A DNA stretch of 40,863 bases from positions 1 to 40,863 of the forward strand of contig JAPPNM010000051.1 in assembly GCA_028873825.1 (NCBI GenBank), given 5' to 3'. A program made the position numbers and the translations under genes. This DNA comes from Gemmatimonadota bacterium (GTDB lineage: Bacteria > Gemmatimonadota > Gemmatimonadetes > Longimicrobiales > Gaopeijiaceae). The notes under the pieces were generated by a model. The model searched no databases. It saw only the letters and a list, made by a program, of their open reading frames with translations, and was not told the DNA's origin. This document shows positions 35,332 to 40,863 of the stretch, one piece after another (the stretch's first letter is position 1; every line of letters begins with the position of its first letter).

Positions 35332-36323
35332 CAGGGCAGCGTTCTCAGCCAGGTGCGTCCCAGGACCAGTTCGGCCAGGAGCAGCACCAGGCCCGCCAGC
35401 AGGGGGATGCGGAAGCGTTCGCCGTAGCTGGTGAAGTTCTCGACCTGGATCTCGGTCGTCTCGAGCTCGTCGATCTCGCGGTAGATCGCCTCCAGGCTCT
35501 CGCGGTCGGTGGCGCGGTAGTAGCGGCCGCCGGTGGTCTCGGCGGTGGCGCGCAGGGTGGGTTCGTCGACGTCGACTCGCATGGTGACGTAGCGGCGATT
35601 TCCGAGGCGGTCGGTGGCCGGGACGCGCGCGGCGCCGCGCGATCCGGCGCCGATAGCGTACACGCGGACGCCGAGGGCCTGCGCCGCCTGCGCCGCCGTC
35701 ACCGGATCGATCTCGCCGCGATTGTTGCGCCCGTCGGTGAGAAGCACCACCACCTTGGAGACCGCTTCGCTCGTCCGCAGCCGCTTCACGGCGGTGGCCA
35801 GTCCCATCCCCACCGCCGTCCCGTCCTCGATCATTCCGACCTCCAGCTCGCCGATCAGCGACGCGATCACGGAGCGGTCGAGGGTGAGCGGGGCCTGCGT
35901 GAACGCCTTCCCGGCGAAGATGACCAGCCCGATCCGGTCGTCGCGCCGCCCGGCGGCGAAGTCCGCCGCCACCGCCTTCGCGGCCTCGATCCGGTTCGGG
36001 GCCAGGTCCTCGGCCAGCATCGAGCTGGAGATATCGAGCGCCAGCACGATGTCGACTCCCTCGGTGACGACGTTCTCGCCCGTCACGCCGGTCTGCGGCC
36101 GCGCGAAGGCGACGACCAGGCAGAGCAGCGCCAGTCCCCGGAGCGCGGCAGGCACGTGCTGCAGCCACCGCCCCTCGCCCGCGCCCGCCCGGCCCAGCCC
36201 CGCCGCGTCCGGATGCACCAGCGATTCGCGGCGGCGGCGGCCCCGGACCGCGTACCACCAGCCCAGCGGGGGCAGGGCCCCGAGAAGAAGCAGGAAGAGC
36301 GGGTCCTCGAAGCGGAAGATCAC
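35331..36323 (-). CDS. batA: BatA, von Willebrand factor A membrane protein
   Basis: A 330-residue protein with a GTG start. MIFRFEDPLFLLLLGALPPL and LRGLALLCLVVAFARPQTG are N-terminal membrane segments; the VWA domain has the MIDAS set LALDISSSM, GTAVGMGLA and LLTDGRNNRG; a C-terminal membrane helix (PLLAGLVLLLAELVLG) closes it. BatA and BatB are paralogs normally found side by side. The start overlaps the stop of the DUF4381-like gene (GTGA), so expression is coupled within the MoxR/Bat operon. Confidence 0.94.
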   Translation of the reverse strand: MIFRFEDPLFLLLLGALPPLGWWYAVRGRRRRESLVHPDAAGLGRAGAGEGRWLQHVPAALRGLALLCLVVAFARPQTGVTGENVVTEGVDIVLALDISSSMLAEDLAPNRIEAAKAVAADFAAGRRDDRIGLVIFAGKAFTQAPLTLDRSVIASLIGELEVGMIEDGTAVGMGLATAVKRLRTSEAVSKVVVLLTDGRNNRGEIDPVTAAQAAQALGVRVYAIGAGSRGAARVPATDRLGNRRYVTMRVDVDEPTLRATAETTGGRYYRATDRESLEAIYREIDELETTEIQVENFTSYGERFRIPLLAGLVLLLAELVLGRTWLRTLP

Positions 36324-37402
36324 GGGGCGGCTCCGCTCGCTACGGCGCCGGCCTCGCCGGCGTCCGCCGGAGCGCCGCCGCCGGAGAAGGACTCGGCGCC
36401 GACCCCGCCCGCGTCCTCGCTCCCGGCGACCTCAGGGCCGGCGCGCCCAGTCCCGCTGGTCATCCGCACCAGCTCCCGCGCCCGAGCCATCAGCGCCCGC
36501 GACTCGTCCGCTCCCGGCCGCAGCTTGGCGAACTTGACCAGGTCGCAGCGCTCCAGGAAGGCGCGAAACGCTCCGGCGATCCGGTCGCCGAGCGCGGCCC
36601 GCCGCATGCCTTCGGCCACCTCCCGCGTGGTCAGTTCCAGCGCGGGCACCTCGAGCTGGCCCTCGACGTAGCGCCGGACGATCTCCGAGATGCGGACGTG
36701 GTACTCCTTGACCCGGCCGCGTTCCAGCAGCGACGACTTCTCGAGCGCGCGAAGCGCCTCCAGCGCCAATTCGTGGAAGGGGCGCGGAGGGGCGAGGGGG
36801 ACGGGGGGCGCGGACGCGGGGGCGGCGCGGCGGCGGCGCAGGTAGTACGCGACGGCTCCGGCGAGCGCGACGGCAGGCAACACGAGGAGCAGCGCGCCCC
36901 ACCAGCGGCGCGGTATCGACAGCGGCCCCCGTATGTCGCGCAGATCGCCCGATTCGTCGAGGCCGACGGTTTCCACGCCGATCCGAAACGGATCGGTGAC
37001 GAGAGTCCGCGCCGCGCCGCCGGGGCCGGCGACGGGCACCGCGATAGCGGGCAGCTCCAGCTCGCCGAGCTCGAAGCTGGTGACGACCAGGGTGGCCGTC
37101 GAACGCAAGTCGCCGTCGACGCCGTCGGCGAGCGCGACCGGGGGCGAGATTTCGGCGCTCAGCACCTCGAAGGGGGCGACGGCGAAGGAATCGGGCCACT
37201 TGACCGTCCACTCGCCCGGGTGGTCGACCGCAAGCCGCACCGTGACGGGGTCGCCGACATGGATTGACTCGGCGTCGACCTCCGTGGCGATCCTGGGCTC
37301 CTGGGCCGGGGCCGGGCCGCCGGCCGCGAGCGCGCCGACAAGCCCCGGCAGCGTTCGGACGAGCCCGCGCGAACGCCGGGAGCGGCGAGGCCGCGTCGTC
37401 AC
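36320..37402 (-). CDS. DUF4381-like membrane protein of the Bat operon
   Basis: A 360-residue protein from GTG 37402, which overlaps the DUF58 stop (GTGA). The N-terminus (RPRRSRRSRGLVRTLPGLVG, ALAAGGPAPAQ) is a signal peptide. Next come a beta-rich periplasmic part (AESIHVGDPVTVRLAVDHPG), a membrane segment (WWGALLLVLPAVALAGAVAYYL), and a cytoplasmic helical part (ALEALRALEKSSLLERGRVK, IVRRYVEGQLEVPALELTTR), then a G/A-rich tail. This fits the protein usually encoded between DUF58 and batA. The signal-peptide coding region resembles the left arm of the dispersed element (37351-37391). Confidence 0.8.
   Translation of the reverse strand: MTTRPRRSRRSRGLVRTLPGLVGALAAGGPAPAQEPRIATEVDAESIHVGDPVTVRLAVDHPGEWTVKWPDSFAVAPFEVLSAEISPPVALADGVDGDLRSTATLVVTSFELGELELPAIAVPVAGPGGAARTLVTDPFRIGVETVGLDESGDLRDIRGPLSIPRRWWGALLLVLPAVALAGAVAYYLRRRRAAPASAPPVPLAPPRPFHELALEALRALEKSSLLERGRVKEYHVRISEIVRRYVEGQLEVPALELTTREVAEGMRRAALGDRIAGAFRAFLERCDLVKFAKLRPGADESRALMARARELVRMTSGTGRAGPEVAGSEDAGGVGAESFSGGGAPADAGEAGAVASGAAP
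37351..37391 (+). repeat. Degenerate left arm of the dispersed element inside a signal-peptide coding region
   Basis: Read on the minus strand, CCTCGCCGCTCCCGGCGTTC followed by GCGCGGGCTCGTCC aligns with CCTCGCCGCTCTCGGTGCTC and GCGGGGCCTTGTCC of the full copy. By eye 6 of the first 34 positions differ. Both encode RRSR[R/C]SRGLV. It may be an old insertion, or similarity may be chance in arginine-rich, GC-rich code. Confidence 0.45.
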
Positions 37403-38277
37403 CGCACCCTCCGCGCCCGCTCCTCGAAGAAGCGTCTCAGGGCCCGGTCGTACGGAACCCCGGTAGTCACGTCGATCGCGTCGATCCGGCTCCGCCGAAA
37501 CACCTCCTCCACCCGCTCCCGCGCCTCTTCGCGGATCTCCCGGAACCGCTCCCGAAACGCCCGCCCGGACGTGTTCACCACCACCCGCTCCCCGCTCTCC
37601 GGGTCCTCGAACTCCACGAAACCCATCGGCGGCACGTCCTCCTCGCGCACGTCCCCCACCCGCACGGCCACCAGATCGTGACGCCGCGCCGCCACCGACA
37701 GCGCCCGCCCGTACCCGGCCGTCATGAAGTCCGAGACCAGAAAGACCACGGCCCTCCGCCGCGCGACCTTGGTCAGGTATTCCAGCGCACCCGCTATGTC
37801 CGTCCCGGTGCCTTCGGCCGGATGGTACAGCAGCTCCCGCAGCACGCGGAGAGCGTGCCGCCGGCCTTTGCGCGGGGGCACGAACTTCTCGATCCGGTCC
37901 GAGAACAGAACCAGCCCCACCTTGTCGTTGTTCTTGATCGCGCTGAAGGCGAGGACCCCGCAGAGCTCGGCGGCCAACTCGGACTTCATGCGGCTGCGCG
38001 TGCCGAATTCAGCCGACGCGCTCACGTCCGCCACCAGCATCAGCGTCAGCTCGCGCTCCTCCTCGAAGATCTTCACGTGGGGCGAGCCGGTCCGCGCCGT
38101 GACGTTCCAGTCGATGCCGCGAATGTCGTCCCCGTACTGGTACTCGCGCACCTCGGCGAAGCTCATCCCCCGCCCCTTGAAGACGGAGCCGTACTCGCCC
38201 GAGAAGACCTCGTTCACCAGGCCGCGCGTGGTGATTTCGATCCAGCGCACCTGCTTGAGGATCTCGCGCGGAATCAT
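37399..38277 (-). CDS. DUF58 protein of the MoxR/Bat operon
   Basis: A 292-residue cytoplasmic protein starting MIPREILKQVRWIEITTRGL. EYQYGDDIRGIDWNVTART is the DUF58 signature; ADVSASAEFGT and FLVSDFMTAGYG are the VWA-like parts that follow, with FEERARRVR at the end. DUF58 proteins nearly always sit between a MoxR ATPase and Bat VWA genes and are thought to be assembled or remodelled with them. ATG 38277 was chosen since the family begins just before this point; the open frame upstream runs antisense-like through the moxR gap. The gap to moxR is 89 bases. Confidence 0.92.
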   Translation of the reverse strand: MIPREILKQVRWIEITTRGLVNEVFSGEYGSVFKGRGMSFAEVREYQYGDDIRGIDWNVTARTGSPHVKIFEEERELTLMLVADVSASAEFGTRSRMKSELAAELCGVLAFSAIKNNDKVGLVLFSDRIEKFVPPRKGRRHALRVLRELLYHPAEGTGTDIAGALEYLTKVARRRAVVFLVSDFMTAGYGRALSVAARRHDLVAVRVGDVREEDVPPMGFVEFEDPESGERVVVNTSGRAFRERFREIREEARERVEEVFRRSRIDAIDVTTGVPYDRALRRFFEERARRVR

Positions 38278-38366
38278 CGAATGACCCGCCGCGCCGAACA
38301 GCGCCGCACCCCGACGGCGTTCCCGGCTCTCCGCGCCACCATCGCCCGCACCTCTCCCCGCCGTCC

Positions 38367-39356
<990 letters not shown>

Positions 39357-39600
39357 GCCGCCTCGTGTTTCAGGGTTTCGGTCTCGCGTGTTTTTCCCGG
39401 ACCAATTTAATGGACGGGATGCCCCGCGGAACGGTTGCCGCCCCTTCACGACCCCGGCGCCGATGTCGGCGGAGAGGGCCACCGGCGCAGGTACCGGCCC
39501 GCCCGGATCGAATTGTCTCCCTCGACGCCGGCGAGCCCCTCGCACCCTATCGCATCCGATTATCCTTGCAAATCGCAGGTATGGTTGCAATTTTGCGAGG
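39357..39600. promoter_or_regulatory. Divergent intergenic region, moxR / DUF4143 ATPase
   Basis: It should hold promoters for the Bat operon (minus) and the ATPase gene (plus). Just before the ATPase start there are three similar hexamers: TTGCAA at 39566-39571 and 39585-39590, and TTGCGA at 39593-39598, which may be an operator. Near 39408 the strand facing moxR reads ATTAAATTGG, the only AT-rich patch on that side. Confidence 0.4.
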
Positions 39601-40791
39601 ATGATTCCACGACGAGCCCTCGATGACGTCCGGCGGGCGCTGACCCGGCAGGCGGCCGCGGCGCTGCTCGGTCCGCGCCAGGTGGGCAAGACGACGCTCG
39701 CCCACGAGATCGCCCGCACCACGGATTCGCTCTACCTGGATCTTCAGGCGAGAGCCGACCGGGCCCGGCTTGCGGAACCGCGGCTCTTCCTTCGCCCGTA
39801 CGAGGACCGGCTCGTGATCCTCGACGAGATTCACCGGGTTCCCGAACTGTTCCCCGAGCTCCGCGGACTGATCGACGAGGGGCGGCGGCGCGGCAGGCGA
39901 ACCGGGCGTTTTCTCATCCTCGGATCGGCCTCCGTGGATCTCCTGAAGCAGGCGGGCGAGAGTCTGGCGGGGCGCATCGAATTCGTATCCCTGTATCCGT
40001 TCGATGTGCTCGAGGTCTCCCCCGACAACGAGGCGGTCACATCGCTTTGGGTCCGCGGCGGCTTCCCGGACAGCTTTCTGGCCGGGAGCGACGAGGACAG
40101 CCTTGCCTTCCGCCAGAACTTCGTCCGCACCTACCTAGAGCGGGACCTGGCGGAGTTCGTCCAGATGCGCCTCCCCCCGGAGACCCTCGCGCGTCTCTGG
40201 ACGATGCTGGCACACGAGCAGGGGGGACTGCTGACCGTGGCCAAGCTGGCCCGGAGCCTCGCCATCAGCGCTCCCGCGGTCACGCGGTACGTCGACGTGC
40301 TGTCGAGTCTCCTTCTCGTGCGGCGGCTTCCGCCGTTCGTCGCCAACGTTCGCAAGCGACTCGTTAAGTCGCCCAGGGTCTACATCCGCGACAGCGGACT
40401 GTTGCACGCCCTCCTCGACATCGGGAGCCTCCACGCCCTTGCCGGACATCCCGTCGCCGGTTCGAGCTGGGAGGGGTTCGTCGTCGAGAACCTGCTGGCC
40501 GTTGCGCATCCGCGGACCCGGGCCAGCTTCTACCGGACAGCGGCCGGAGCTGAAATCGACTTGGTTCTCGAGATACCGGGGATCCGCAAACCGTTGGCCG
40601 TCGAGATCAAGCGCAGCCTATCCCCGAGTCTCGGCAAGGGATTCCGCAGCGCCCTCGCGGATCTGGCGCCGGAACGCTCCTTCGTGGTCTACGCCGGGAA
40701 CGAACGCTATCCGGTCGCGGAATCGACCGAGGTGATCGGGCTGCCCGAGATGGCGAGACTGCTGGCGAATCCGATGGGCCTGAAATCGTAG
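39601..40791 (+). CDS. AAA ATPase with DUF4143 (AAA_14 family)
   Basis: A 396-residue protein. Walker A GPRQVGKTT is at residues 24-32, Walker B DRLVILDEIHRV about 75-87, followed by RFLILGSASVDLLKQAGESL and the family motif RIEFVSLYPFDVLEV. The middle has a winged-helix part (TVAKLARSLAISAPAVTRYV) and the C-terminal DUF4143 domain holds ASFYRTAAGAEIDLVLEI and LAVEIKRS, a PD-(D/E)XK-like arrangement (E-D-EIK). These proteins are widespread and of unsettled function. The ATG has only a weak Shine-Dalgarno (GAGG next to it). A repeat element follows 23 bases after the stop. Confidence 0.9.
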   Translation: MIPRRALDDVRRALTRQAAAALLGPRQVGKTTLAHEIARTTDSLYLDLQARADRARLAEPRLFLRPYEDRLVILDEIHRVPELFPELRGLIDEGRRRGRRTGRFLILGSASVDLLKQAGESLAGRIEFVSLYPFDVLEVSPDNEAVTSLWVRGGFPDSFLAGSDEDSLAFRQNFVRTYLERDLAEFVQMRLPPETLARLWTMLAHEQGGLLTVAKLARSLAISAPAVTRYVDVLSSLLLVRRLPPFVANVRKRLVKSPRVYIRDSGLLHALLDIGSLHALAGHPVAGSSWEGFVVENLLAVAHPRTRASFYRTAAGAEIDLVLEIPGIRKPLAVEIKRSLSPSLGKGFRSALADLAPERSFVVYAGNERYPVAESTEVIGLPEMARLLANPMGLKS

Positions 40792-40810
40792 CCGGGGCCG
40801 GGGGTTGTCC

Positions 40811-40863
40811 CTAGCAGTCCGTGGATAAAGCCGCCCGAGCACCGAGAGCGGCGAGGCGCCGGG
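40811..40863 (+). repeat. Left part of another dispersed element, cut by the window end
   Basis: CTAGCAGTCCGTGGATAAAG and then ACCGAGAGCGGCGAGGCGCC match the left arm of the family, here with the complete CTAG terminus. The rest lies outside the window. Confidence 0.85.

Overview
The window is GC-rich bacterial chromosome. Housekeeping genes (gyrA, leuS, transketolase, uvrA), a complete MoxR/Bat operon, a TonB-dependent receptor and several lipoproteins point to a Gram-negative chromosome. The one-domain Ig/cadherin-like lipoproteins and overall gene style suggest Gemmatimonadota, but that is an inference from pattern memory, not a search. No rRNA, tRNA or CRISPR array was found.

Layout. 1-1600: a toxin-antitoxin patch with a BrnT/BrnA-like pair, a duplicated antitoxin fragment and a HEPN/MNT pair. 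1659-5100 (minus): a PLP-dependent threonine/serine dehydratase overlapping gyrA. 5100-12650: an accessory region. It holds repeat elements, a decayed phage-type Dam methyltransferase/P-loop ATPase remnant, an array of zincin-like metallopeptidase genes paired with small Ig-like lipoproteins (one intact pair, one frameshifted copy, C-terminal scraps), and a three-gene operon of unknown function with ATGA overlaps. A 111-base remnant at 5562-5672 recurs at 11526-11639, bracketing most of this region. 12660-16576 (minus): uvrA and a family-2 glycosyltransferase. 16825-30131 (plus): HisC-like aminotransferase, ABC exporter, an N-terminally shortened RecG-like ATP-binding protein, SPFH protein plus lipoprotein aminopeptidase, then leuS, tkt and a TonB receptor overlapping by 4 bases each. 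30632-39356 (minus): the Bat operon in the order moxR, DUF58, DUF4381-like, batA, batB, batC, batD, batE. 39601-40791 (plus): an AAA/DUF4143 ATPase.

The most unusual signal is a family of about a dozen short dispersed elements (about 100-240 bases when complete) with 19-base imperfect terminal inverted repeats (CTAGC[A/G]G[T/C]CCGTGGA[T/C]AAA). They are mosaic inside, all lie in the same orientation, and sit against gene boundaries. Ends of the element supply a stop codon (dehydratase gene), the last codons of uvrA next to the glycosyltransferase start, and the N-terminal signal-peptide coding of batD; a degraded end does the same for the DUF4381-like gene. Two copies split the otherwise overlapping Bat operon, and one copy carries a nested 68-base insertion flanked by GAAT. 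A second candidate for an undescribed system is the peptidase/lipoprotein array. A third is the coiled-coil three-gene operon at 11694-12603.
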